Part shown: in pieces, positions 48,531-58,932 of the stretch
Numbering within the stretch: the first letter of the stretch is position 1
How the letters are laid out: every line of letters begins with the position of its first letter
Source of the DNA: Tilletia caries
Taxonomy: Eukaryota; Basidiomycota; Exobasidiomycetes; Tilletiales; Tilletiaceae
Assembly: GCA_032718865.1 (NCBI GenBank)
Contig: JALUTQ010000005.1
Location: forward strand, 1 to 64,000
Direction: 5' to 3'
Length of the DNA: 64,000 bases
The notes under the pieces: generated by a model
Told to the model about the DNA's origin: nothing
The model's database searches: none
The model's input: only the letters and a program-made list of their open reading frames with translations
Position numbers and translations under genes: made by a program

Positions 48531-51432
48531 TTAAGTAGGAATAACTGCTTCGTCTATGAGCGCTTTGAGCCAGGCGGCCACCAGCGCAGCGAGTGCTTCT
48601 TCCCAGCCTTCTTCCTGCCGTGCGACCGTGCGCGGTTCGAACCTGACCTTCCTAGGCCCTTCCTCCGCTGCCGCATCGCCCTGCCCCTGCCCTTCGTGCC
48701 TCCGCCCACCCGACCGCACCTGTTCATCCCAATCCCGATCCAAATCCACAACACGCAACTCCTCCCCCACAACAGCATACCTCAACCTCAACGCCGCCGC
48801 CAGGTTGCGCAGATTGTCGATCTTCCGGAACGTCCACTTGGACGCTTCGGCGGGGATGGTATGCCCCACGAGCGCGTGGATGTCTTCTTCGCGGATGAAA
48901 CCCCAGGGTCGACGGGAGCGGCGGAGGGCGGCGTTGTAGGCGAGACAGAGGATGTGGCCGTCGGCGAGGGTGTTGAGGAGGGAGTTGGAGTCGGGACCTT
49001 TGGAGCGGAGGTGGAGCCTTAGATCAGCGGGTAGGATCTCGTCGAACAGGGTGAGCAGTCGTTCTGAAGCCGTATAGAAGCAAGAAGCGAACATTAGAGA
49101 TTACAGGGATGGGATCAGCTTGAGCCCTGAGCGCATTGCCAGACTCGAGATAAACAGGAGCTGGGTATGGTTTAAGTACTCACGTCTCAGTCCACCCTGA
49201 ACTCGTCCCGGCTCGTTCCACCTGGCCGACCCAAAGCCATCCTCATAATCCGAGTCCAAATCCTCCATCTCACCCTCCTCCTGCTCCGCCTCCTCTTCCA
49301 CACTCACACCAACCGCGCCTCCCCTCGACTGCGTGAATCCCAGCACAGACGACGATCGGGAGGAGGAACCCCCATATTCGGAGCCGTAGTTCTGATGGCT
49401 GATCCTCGAGCGGGAACGGACGGAACCCGGCCCGCCTCCTCTGCGCTCGTTCAAGATGGCAGAAAGGACGTAGTCGACGGTGTCTACGTAGTTTCGCACC
49501 GTGATCCGCTCCTCCTGCAACGCGTCGGATCGGACTCCTTGGCGGTACAGGAAGCCGCTTTCCCCTTCCCCTTGCTGTTGCTCCCCCTCTACCGGTTGTG
49601 CACTGCCTTCACTCCCCAAAATGGTTGAGGAGGATGGCGATGCATTCGCACCCGTGCCGGAGACGTCCGAGCCGAATGCTCGCGCCTTCGGAGCTGAGCC
49701 CGTCGAAGCTAACGACCCTGAAGGCTCCAGGGCCGATGAGCGACGGAAATTCGAGGAGGCAGACGCGTATGCGGGATCATCGGGCGGTAAGCGGTAGCTC
49801 TCCTCCAACTGCCGAAGCATACCCAGCACGTCGAGAGCCGATTTACGGATGACGGCGTGCGGGTCGTCGAGCACCTTCATCTTGGAAGGGCTGTTCGTGG
49901 GGCTGACCGTTGCTGTGTGGTTCGAGGCCGAATGGTGGCCAGTCGACGACTGAGCGTCAGATTCGGACGGCTCGCGCGTCGTTGATCTGCGCTTGACTGG
50001 CGACGAGCTTTGAGATGGCATCGACCCCGAGCCGCTATTGGCACCCATCGCAGCACTGATAGCAGCCGTGATAGACGCAGAAGAGGAAGGTCCAGCAGTA
50101 GCGGCTGTAGCAGCCGCCGACGAGCTAGGCCCAAAGGACGAGCCAGAAAAGCGCGACTCAACACGGGGAAGCTGCGAATAGCTACTCATGCGTCTGAATG
50201 TGTGTTTCTGGGTCTTCTTGGGAACCAAAGCAGCCGTTTCGACTTGCGTCAGTGCCAAGCCTGCATGGTCGGCCAGTCGGCTGGCGAGGACGTCGGCGGG
50301 GAAGGCGAGCAAGTAAGCGCGCACGCGTCGGATGGTCTTCGTCGTGTGTTTGATGAGTTCGAGGACGTCGACGGTTTGTTCGGTTCCGCTTCCACTACCG
50401 CCTGTGGAGCCGGTGCGCTCCATGGCGGGAGCTCCGGGGATAGGGTTGTCTACCAGGGCGCTGTTCCGGTTGGAGGCATGTCCGATATCTGAATTTGTGG
50501 AGCGATAGGAGGTCTTGAGGAGGCCGATCAGATCCCACTGCTGGCAGCTGCGCGCACATGGGAAGGGAGGGAGAGTCAGCAACGAGCGTCAGAAAGACGC
50601 ATGTGTGCGGGTGAAATTTGCTCCTAGCGCTTGGATCCATGTGCAAAGGATTGCGGGGGAGAGGGCGGGAGATTTCACGTACGTCTCATCAATGGCTTGA
50701 ATGACGTCTGGCAGAAGTGCCTCTGGGTCGACGTCTGTGGGACGCTGTACGTCCGGGTACGGCAAGCGCTTGTTGGTGGGCGGCGTCGGACTGGGCGGGA
50801 GGACCAAGGTGGGCTGTTGTTGCTGGTGCTGCTGATCTGACGAGAGGGGAGAAGAGGTTCCTTCCAGAGCACTTAATGCATCGGCCCGTCCGCCTGCCAA
50901 AGTAGGACTTGATGGTGGGGATTCCTGTAAAAGGAGGGCGCTCTCGCCAGCATGTCCGATGGCGAGGGTGAGATTTCCTGCCATTTGCGGGCGCTGTTTG
51001 CTCGCACTTTGAATTTGAATGTGAATGTATGCGTCAGCGAAATGTGCGACTACATGCTGTCAAAAGCGACACTCACATTCCCTGTTTGCTGAACAGATGC
51101 TGCAGATGTCCGATGGAGCCGAGCGCAAGGACAGACTCTCGCTTTGCTGCGCTCTTGCTGAATGGTTTTGCGTTTGAGTGTGCCGCGAGTGTTGAGGAAG
51201 GGTAGAATAGACCGGACTTCCGTGGTCGGAGCGAGCGCTTCCCACCTGCTGAAAGTTGCAGACCGTCTTCCGGATCGGCGGGGACGGTCAGGGTGGTGTC
51301 CGCAGCGCCGTCATCGCTGAGGGTGTCTGTGGAAGGACCGGCGCTGGAAGAGGAGCCCGCTGCTGCCATGGTTGGAAGCGTGCCGAGCTGCGCTCGTTGT
51401 TGTCGCGCGTCTGCTTCGTTCTCGAGACCCAT
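48531..51432 (-). CDS. Uncharacterised protein with calponin-homology-like C-terminal domain
   Basis: Four exons (51432-51077, 51006-50683, 50547-49184, 49063-48531) close in frame to 858 residues. The N-terminal half is low complexity (Gln and Pro runs) with short conserved-looking segments such as LLPDVIQAIDET followed by CQQWDLIGLLKTSY. Helical segments occur mid-protein (ELIKHTTKTIRRVRAYLLAFPADVLASRLAD). The C-terminal part has LLNTLADGHILCLAYNAAL and KWTFRKIDNLRNLAAAL, the pattern of a CH or CH-like fold found in actin or microtubule binding proteins. Assignment to that fold is inference. The start is the first Met after a GGGA repeat; an in-frame Met at 51369 is possible. It converges with VPS15. 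Confidence 0.7.
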
Positions 51433-51494
51433 CGGCAGTCTCGCACGGAGCGATTCCCGGTGCGCTGTCGGGGGGGAGAGAGGCCAAGCCAGAT

Positions 51495-51522
51495 AGGGAG
51501 GGAGGGAGGGAGGGAGGGAGGG
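51495..51522 (+). repeat. (GGGA)n microsatellite
   Basis: About seven GGGAGGGA-type units just upstream of the CH-like gene's start. On the + strand it could form a G-quadruplex. On the gene's sense strand it reads TCCC. Confidence 0.8.
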
Positions 51523-51993
51523 TGAGTGCAGTGCGCGCGCGATCGTCTTGCTCCGAAGTGCGATGCAGATGTGAGGCAAATTGCATGCAACTGACTGGAA
51601 GCACGGGCATCCAAAGCGGAGAGATGTTCAAAAGCGCGATCGAGGTGGAGGTGGAGGATCGCCGCTTTCCCACGCTCCCTCGCCACACCTGCCTCCAAGC
51701 GTCGAGACTCGAGCCTGTCGCCTTCGAGAGCAGCGGTAACGATATCGACACGGTCGAACTTGAGTAAAAGGTAGGAGAAACGTTCGAGGAAGCCACTGCT
51801 AACGTGCTGTGTATGTGACTCGGGCTTGCGGCTTGTGAGGCCGAAGTGAGGCAAACACGGAAAAGCTGACTTTCTTCCACTTGCGGCTTATATGTACGCA
51901 GCTCACGTCTCCTTTCCCAGTTCCCAGTCCCCTTCCCGCTCTTTACCTACTCCCAGTCTCCCACTATCACGCCACCCTTTACCACACAGCAGA

Positions 51994-53223
51994 ATGGCGA
52001 CTGCTCAGTCCTCATCGACATTGGACACGAGCGCATCGAACCGGTCATCGGCTGCACATTCGAATGCGTATCCGTGGACCGAGAAAGAAGAGACCGACCT
52101 CCTCCACGCACTTAGGCAATGTCCAGCATACTGCGTTGCTCTCGCCGATTTTTGGTTTCCACACGGTCAAATTCAACATCCCGACGTTACAAACTCTTTC
52201 AAGATCAAAATCATCCAGACACCCGCCTACGGTATAACGACTCTGCAGCGCGTGACCGACATCGTTGCAGGCGAATTTGCGAAGCGGCATCAGCCCTGGC
52301 ATGTCGCGCAGAAGCTGAAAGACATGCGGCTGCGATACGAGGAAGAATATCAGAAGATGGAAGTCGAAAGCCGGAACAAGCTCCTCCAAGAGATGACAGG
52401 ACATGGAGACGATGAGGTACGATGGAGGCAACAGCGTGTCAAACTGCTGTCCGAGCTCCATTGGTGGGAAACTTTCCACGAGACTGTGCATCTTTACATG
52501 CTCATGATGAGGCATGGCACCTCGGATGCTTCCATCTCGAGTGCATCCGGAGCGGACGAAACCGGACGGGTCCACACCCAAAGTACGAGTCAACAGCAGC
52601 GAACATCAAGTTCAAGTGCGAACTCAGCCGAAGAAGGTCGTCGAGACAAAGGGGAGCAGATGCAGCAGCTTCCACACGCCGTCTCGAACTTGGCCGCCTC
52701 CTCAGTCGCATCCACATCAGCAATTCCCAGCACAAACAAAATGGACCTCAACTCGGAAACCCTTGACAACGGAGACGACGACCTTAATGTGCGCGTGACC
52801 ACCGGGACTGCCTCATCGCACAGCACCCAGCAGCAGCCGGAGAGAACCAGCGCGACCGGAACCAAGACTCGTACCATCAGCTCCAAGGCCTTCGTGAAGA
52901 TGCAAAAGCATTTGCAAACGAAGCGCAACATCCGGACCAGTCGCCAGCTCAACAAGAAGACATCATCAACAGAACGAGACAGCCAAAAGTACAAGCTACT
53001 GCGGACCAAACTCCTCATCGAGCGAGAAGCCACCAAGCGACTGGAGCTGAAGCTGAAGGCGAAGGAACAAGAGCAGCGGATGGGTCTTGTCTCCGAACGA
53101 ATGGACGCTCTCGAGGTCAAGATGAAGGTCACGAACGAGGAGATGCAACGTGCACTTCAGCAAGTCGATCGAAGGGTCCAGACATTGGGAGCGCCGTCGT
53201 CGTCGGCCGCGCCAACTTCCTGA
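51994..53223 (+). CDS. SANT/Myb-like DNA-binding protein, paralogue 1
   Basis: 409 residues, single exon. The N-terminal YPWTEKEETDLLHAL fits the first helix of a Myb/SANT-type domain. Further on come VAQKLKDMRLRYEEEYQKM and LHWWETFHETV, then a Ser/Thr/Gln-rich linker. A C-terminal coiled coil closes the protein (YKLLRTKLLIEREATKRLELKLKAKE). The same blocks in the same order are in the next gene, so the two are tandem duplicates. DNA binding and dimerisation through the coil are inferred. Myb/SANT-like proteins of this kind often accompany PIF/Harbinger transposases, and a Harbinger gene lies 9 kb away. Confidence 0.7.
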   Translation: MATAQSSSTLDTSASNRSSAAHSNAYPWTEKEETDLLHALRQCPAYCVALADFWFPHGQIQHPDVTNSFKIKIIQTPAYGITTLQRVTDIVAGEFAKRHQPWHVAQKLKDMRLRYEEEYQKMEVESRNKLLQEMTGHGDDEVRWRQQRVKLLSELHWWETFHETVHLYMLMMRHGTSDASISSASGADETGRVHTQSTSQQQRTSSSSANSAEEGRRDKGEQMQQLPHAVSNLAASSVASTSAIPSTNKMDLNSETLDNGDDDLNVRVTTGTASSHSTQQQPERTSATGTKTRTISSKAFVKMQKHLQTKRNIRTSRQLNKKTSSTERDSQKYKLLRTKLLIEREATKRLELKLKAKEQEQRMGLVSERMDALEVKMKVTNEEMQRALQQVDRRVQTLGAPSSSAAPTS

Positions 53224-53901
53224 GCCGGTTCTTCCTCGTATGTGCCCGTGCTCGACGCCCTTGGCTTCCTCCGTCTTTCGCTCATGGAGATGTGAACTTG
53301 CCCCCCACTTCCCGCAGCGCGACTGCCTCCAAAGAAGACAGGCCCTCCGCCAAAAGAGTCAGCGATCTTCAAGACCTCAACACTAGTCGCCAATCGACAG
53401 ACGACCCACCAATCAGACTGGGCGGCCGGAGACGTATACTAAGCTTTGCATTGTCAACAAGGTCGAATGAGATTCAGGACGCTCTGCGGCTGCGCTCTCG
53501 AAACAAAGAAGAGAGAACCCGCTCACACACTTCAATTCACCAAAGATGAAGTCCAACGAGACCGCTCTTTGCGATATGAGGGCATGTGGCGACTTTGAGT
53601 GAGTGATGAGTTGCAATTGCAGCGGTTGAGACAACGAGACACAGGACTCTTAATCTTACCACGCTCGCCATATCAGGCACGCACCTGGACCAAGAACGAA
53701 GATGAGAAGATGGGTCGGCCATTGGCGCCCATTTCAGAGATACATATGTAAAATGATTGAGACGAGTAGGGGAAGGGCTGACTTCTTCTCGAACCAGCAC
53801 TTCTTCCACTCGCAAGTCGCAGCTCAGACTTCTTCCCGCCCTCGATACCCTTCTGACTCTCCATCAGCGGTCAGCGCTCGCACTTTTTTCCGGACAAGGG
53901 C
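53224..53901. other. Intergenic between the SANT-like paralogues
   Basis: No gene supported. This is the promoter side of paralogue 2. Confidence 0.55.
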
Positions 53902-55101
53902 ATGTCGCAATCGTCGGATCGGCAGCCGTCATCGGCAAGCATCAACGCGCAGCCCAGCTCGTCAGCTGCGGACACATCCCAGGGCAAAACTTGTCCTCGT
54001 TGGACTGAGGCGCAAGAGACGGCCCTGATAACCGCACTCAGCCTCAACATTGGGTATTTGAACGCCCTTCTACATCTCTGGTGCCCTCCTCCTCAGCCAC
54101 AAGACGCCTACCTCTTCCTCAAGGCGACCGATCAGGACGTCCGCGCCGCCCTCCGAGATCTGACCGCCGACGCATTCAGGACCTTTCATGCTTGCGACGC
54201 GAAGAACCCAAAACAGGTCCGCGACAAGCTGCGGACAATGAAGGGCCAGTACATTACCGAGCGCAACCGCGAAACCCCCAACTCGCACATGGACAGAGCG
54301 TACCAGGAGGTCGGCAGGTACCACTGGTGGGACCGCTACAACGACATGGTCCTCGACTTCGAGCGGCGTTTGAAGCAAAATGCTTTCTTCTGCAAGAAAG
54401 AGGAGGCCTGCGAGAACGACAATGGAACTGCTGCCCGACAGCGCGCGGAATTCGACCGGCTCCAGCCCCAGGCGGGACACGGCGGAGAGGATGATCAGAA
54501 TTGTCAAGTCGACGGAGACAGAACGGGGCATTTCGGCAACAAGGGAAAAGGGCGCTGCTACGGCGACATGTCGGCCGGCTCTTCGACCGCGCTCGCCTGC
54601 ACATCGGCCACGTCTCCCGCAGCCGCCGCGGTCGCCAGCTCTTCGACTGCGCTCGCAGTCGCCAGACCTTCGACTGCACTCGTCTTGTCGTCAAATACAT
54701 CTCCCGCGGTCGCCGCAGAGCCCATGGACCTGGACGTGGGAAGCCTCGGCCCGGCAGGTGGAGCTTTGGGTATCAAGCCCACCGAATACGATGTTGTCTC
54801 AAGCAGTAACAATCGACAGCTCATCCTTGCTAACGACGCCATTTCCGCCGCTTCCTCCTCCACGACGCTTGTGTTGCATCAAGAGGGCGGAAACCAGCAG
54901 CGTAAGGTACGATCGAGTTACCATCCCACACTCACCGAAGACAAGGACCTGCTGCGGACTCGAATCATCGAGGAACACCGGACCAAACGACTCGCGCTGA
55001 AGCTCGAGGCAAAGAATAAGGTGCTCGATCGATTGTTGACCTTCATGGGGAGCTCCGGAACGTCTGAGGGGAGCTCCGGAACGCCTGAGAATAGCCAGTA
55101 G
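53902..55101 (+). CDS. SANT/Myb-like DNA-binding protein, paralogue 2
   Basis: 399 residues, single exon. It matches paralogue 1 in order: CPRWTEAQETALITAL at the N-terminus, VRDKLRTMKGQYITERN, HWWDRYNDMV, and a C-terminal coil DLLRTRIIEEHRTKRLALKLEAK. The linker is Ala/Ser-rich with a repeated SSTALA/ATSPA motif. The protein ends in a duplicated GSSGTSE/GSSGTPE. Overall identity looks low outside the blocks, so the duplication is old. Function unknown. Confidence 0.7.
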   Translation: MSQSSDRQPSSASINAQPSSSAADTSQGKTCPRWTEAQETALITALSLNIGYLNALLHLWCPPPQPQDAYLFLKATDQDVRAALRDLTADAFRTFHACDAKNPKQVRDKLRTMKGQYITERNRETPNSHMDRAYQEVGRYHWWDRYNDMVLDFERRLKQNAFFCKKEEACENDNGTAARQRAEFDRLQPQAGHGGEDDQNCQVDGDRTGHFGNKGKGRCYGDMSAGSSTALACTSATSPAAAAVASSSTALAVARPSTALVLSSNTSPAVAAEPMDLDVGSLGPAGGALGIKPTEYDVVSSSNNRQLILANDAISAASSSTTLVLHQEGGNQQRKVRSSYHPTLTEDKDLLRTRIIEEHRTKRLALKLEAKNKVLDRLLTFMGSSGTSEGSSGTPENSQ

Positions 55102-56107
55102 CCGCGGCAAGATGAAACGGGCCTCCAAACATGTCTCCTTCTTCCCTTCCGCTGTCCACATCTGACAGATGGCCGCCCTTCCTTCACGTTCATCTCACAA
55201 AAAGAATTAGCCTTCCATCTCAGCGAATCGTACACACTCTTGATGAAAAACAAAGAACACGTAGTCCATGTTTGAGATTTTAAAAGATCTGGAACGCGCC
55301 TCGCCTCGCCTCGCCTCCAGCCCTCGCTCCTGCTCTCCGCTCAATGCCCCATCGGCACCACAGTCGCCGCCGTTGTCGGAGGAGGAGGAGCCGAAAATCG
55401 AGATCAACAGCGACGGCCCGCAAAGGACCTTGCCAACGATGTGCCCAGACGGCCGACGGGCGAGGGCGGAGAGACCCTCTGAGGATGCGGATGCGGACGG
55501 GATACAGAAAGCATCGAGATCCGCTATTGTAGACCTTTGCCGTGCCAGTCGGGACGTTCCGCCGAAGCGACATTGGGCCTATAAAATCTGCATGGGGGAG
55601 AGGGTGGAAGAGACGATGAAGTAAAGGATGGGAAATATTTGGAGGGAAGAAGGGAAATAAATGGAGCAGGATCGTCAGCGAAGGAGTTAAGAGAAGGGAG
55701 GGGTCTATCGGAGAGCCGAGAGGGCACTGCAGGAGAATCAGAAAAGAGATCAGCCGACAAAAGGAACGTCGCGTGGTTCGCAGCGAGTAGAGGTACGTTT
55801 GTAATTGATAATTTGGATCGATGTGATGAAACTGTAAGAGTGGATTCGGTACAAAGGGTTGTACCTGTCGTTCTATGCTGAGATAAGGAGTCAGGACCGA
55901 ACTGGCGAGAGTGGCGAAAGGACATCGTGACGACTTTGGTGTGTTTTGCGGCGCGGGCATGAAAACCCGTGTGTAATTGGTTCGAATGTGTGTTTTGCTT
56001 GGGAATTGGGATGATAATTCTTGAGGAGATTCTTGAAGTGTCGAGGCCGGGCCAGAAAAGGCAATCCTTCTGGCGCGCTGATATACGACCTGGAACGCTT
56101 ATAAGAC
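55102..56107. other. Intergenic
   Basis: Holds a CGCCT pentamer run (about 55300-55318) and long purine-rich + strand stretches (55600-55750). A 226-codon minus frame here is low complexity and has no recognisable domain. No gene supported. Confidence 0.55.
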
Positions 56108-56649
56108 CTAGTCCTTGGCTGTGGAGCGATTGGCATATCTATGTCAGCGAAAACAATGGAACAAGAACAGTGTCTTCCGAAGTGCGAAAAACTCACGGAG
56201 TGGGAGCACAGGTTCGTTCTGGCCGATGCAGAGACCGCCGAGGGTGTTACCGGCCTCGATGGCCTTCTCGATGTGCTGGTGGAGCAAGAGCGCGCCGACA
56301 ACACCGCCAGCGAAGGCATCACCCGCACCATCGGTGTCGACGATGTCCTCGATGGGCTTGACGGGGAACGAGGTCGTCTTCTCCTTGCCCTGAATGGCGA
56401 TTATGCTGAATCAGCACCGTGGATCAGCATAATGTGTCACCTGAGGGAAGAAGGGAGCTCGGAGGCGAAGTTGGCAATAATGGCCTTGGCGACGGTGGGG
56501 AGGTCTGTGGAGGCGATATCGTGGGAGTCTGCGTAGATCTCTGACTCGGACTCGTTGCCGATGACGATGGAGGTGTAGGACAGGATATGGTCGAGCTGGG
56601 AGGAGAAGAACTGGAGGATGAAAGGAACAGAGAGGCCGATGGCGAAGGT
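56108..56649 (-). pseudogene. Adenosine kinase relic, C-terminal half only
   Basis: Adenosine kinase (Ado1 in yeast) phosphorylates adenosine to AMP. Three segments (56649-56441, 56405-56197, 56118-56108) join in frame to about 142 residues. It begins inside TFAIGLSVPFILQFFSSQLD and has GNESESE. The catalytic anion-hole block VDTDGAGDAFAGG with the base Asp is intact, and it ends VLPLPKD. The N-terminal substrate lid and core (normally about 190 residues) are absent upstream. The block with the TQG-type motif, about 15-20 residues before the final third, is also missing. I read it as a truncated relic. Alternatively, upstream exons were missed, but I searched to 57270 and saw none. Confidence 0.65.
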
Positions 56650-57797
56650 CTGTACATGAACGCACGTTCGACGTGTACGATATTTAGCGATTTTCACACG
56701 CTCCCTGTGCAGCATGCGTACATCGAGTTTGTAATCGAACAAGTTAGAGACGCCTTCGGCGGCGCGCGGTCGGAGACGCGGAGAAGTTGTGAAAGGGAAG
56801 CCAAATACGTTTAGGGAACGCGCAACACTCTTTTTGCTGGAAAATACGGCTCGCAGATCCCTTGTAAGTGAGTGAGTCAAGTTCCAGCGCATCGGACAAT
56901 CGATGCACGGCACTACCAATTACCATGTGTACGGCGTTGATTTTCCTCAGACTTGAATTGACCCTCTCCCCTCTTCAGATTTGGTAGGTATGTATCTCCT
57001 CGTAGACAGACCGCAGATAACACATCGTTCGGACGTATGGATTTGTACGCCCACTTGGGTGCAGGTCACACTTCAACGTAAAAAATCCCACCTTCTGCTT
57101 GTCGCTGACCTCTCTCGTACTGACCGATTAGCTCCTCTTAGCTGACTTATCCTGCTCTTTAATCTCTGCCCTCTGGACTCTGACGCGTCCTCTCTCTCTT
57201 TGTCTCTTTCCTTTTCCCTGCTACCACAGTTGCGCTTCTTCCGACTAATCAAACGCAGCCATGTCACATCTCGCAGGTCAGGTGCTTCTTCGGTTCGTTC
57301 GTGCCTGTCCCTTCACGGTTCACCTTCTCCCTAGACCCTACGCCGTCCCAGCGTCTCCTGTTTTTCTCTTTCTCCATACCTCGACAGCGTCTCTCTCTAA
57401 CGCTTATATGTTTATGTCGGCGTTCTCTTTTTTTCCCTCTCCCTTCTTCATCCGCAGTACCGCGGCCCGCGGTCCGCACGCTATCTCTTCTTTTTTCCCT
57501 TTCCCCCCTCGTGTCTGGGGATCAATGTCAGCGCTCAGCAGTCAATGCCCGTACAGCAGTCACATTTGTCTTGAGGATTCGCCGTGCTGAAATTACCCCA
57601 AGCCGTTGCCTTGACGTCCTGCAGTCTTTCATCTCTCCAGTCCCTCATCCATTGTTTAACTGCAGCGATTGTCCTATCCTCTTTGCAACGCACATTACCG
57701 CACGCCAGGTCGCAACACGGCACCGCCATCATTCATCACCATCGTCACTTTTGATTGCCTCCTCTCAATTTTCATCCTTCCCTTCCGGCTTGAGGTC
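56650..57797. other. Intergenic, CT-rich promoter-like segment
   Basis: Strong pyrimidine tracts (57100-57260 and 57310-57500) precede possible starts at 57261 and 57798, as at fungal promoters. No N-terminal adenosine kinase sequence found. Confidence 0.5.
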
Positions 57798-58173
57798 ATG
57801 ACACAGGTGAGAGTCAACGCTGGCTCACGTCCGACTAAAGATGCTGATATTGAAACGTTCCCTCCTTCTGCTCAACGTCATCATCTTCAAGGACGGTCAT
57901 TTCGCATGGTCTCGAGTACGTTCCATTCAACCATTTCCTCTGCTGCTCATGTCGATTGCGTTTGCTGACTTGGTCGTCCACCCGTTCTCCCTTGCTTGAT
58001 CATTGCCTTTGCAGCCACCCGAGTACCCGACCCTGGCATTCTTATTCTCACCCGACTCCGGCATACTGCTCAACGTCACCGAGTCCGGCGCTCCTTACAC
58101 TTTCTCCGATTCAGGCACGCTGCTCGACCTCGCCAGTCGCCGGTTGCCTGAAGTGGAAGCTGTGGAACTGTGA
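57798..58173 (+). CDS. Possible small three-exon gene, hypothetical
   Basis: Segments 57798-57806 (MTQ), 57892-57915 (DGHFAWSR) and 58015-58173 join in phase with GT-AG introns to 63 residues. The last exon is open for 52 codons (PPEYPTLAFLFSPDSGILL onward). No family recognised. An upstream start (for example ATG 57261 with further introns) cannot be excluded. Support is only open frame, splice signals and the pyrimidine-rich upstream region. Confidence 0.25.
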
Positions 58174-58372
58174 TTCGCCGCTGAAGATGATCACCTTGTA
58201 TTGAAGGGCATCTCTTATTCTCTTTCTCTCTCCCCTCCCTCAGCCCAATCGACAGCTGTGGTGGAGCTCGCATACGGCAGACAGTCCATAGGGGGTTTCC
58301 AGCAGCTGGCATATCAACTCCGATTCTTTTCTCGCCTCTCGGAGTTCATGCCATATATTTTTCTAAGGGCAT

Positions 58373-58650
58373 TTCTAATGGCCGCCCCGGGGCGGCCCTC
58401 CAATTGAGCCCGCCCCCCCTCCCACCGCTGCTTTCCGGACCCAAAACCGCCCCGGGTCTTCAAAGCGTGATCACCGATCACCAACTACACTCTAACGTGT
58501 CGATATGCGAGCCGTGAGATAAGATTCCATAATTGAAACTTACGTAATGATCATGGGGGGGGGGGGCGGAAATTTTGAGGCGCGTTGAAAGGTGGGGGGC
58601 GGGCTTAAGAACATTCTCCATACGTACCCGCCCCGGGGCGGCCATTAGAA
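58373..58650. mobile_element. 278 bp GC-rich inverted-repeat element (MITE-like)
   Basis: The ends are perfect inverted copies over 23 bases: TTCTAATGG followed by the self-complementary CCGCCCCGGGGCGG. The interior has a G10 run and no coding frame. Each end can also fold on itself. No clear target duplication was found. An autonomous partner is not in this window. Confidence 0.7.
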
Positions 58651-58932
58651 AAGTCTTGTGCCGGTTGCGGAGATACGACGTTCCGTCGGCTGCACCCAAG
58701 TCGGGCGTCGAGCAGCCGAAGGCAGTGTGATCTCGGAGCGTTCCAACTCGTTGGAAAATTCTCTGCACCTCCCCCTCTCCTCTCAGCAGAAGAGGAAACG
58801 CAGATCCATCACCACCTCGTCCTCCTCGCTCTCTTCCACTGCCTCTCGGGTCCTCGACACTTCCTGAGCGTGTAACGGTCTTTGTGGAGTCGACTCCGTC
58901 TCGTTGCGTTTTGTTTTCTCTCTCACTGCTCA

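Noticed and set aside
51288..51880. Overlapping 130-189 codon frames around the GGGA repeat
   Set aside because: All arise from the GGGA/TCCC repeat and its GC-rich flanks. Only the frame that splices into the CH-like gene is supported.
55280..55960. 226-codon minus-strand gene
   Set aside because: Low-complexity Pro/Leu/Ser composition from purine-rich DNA, no domain, and overlapping frames on both strands.
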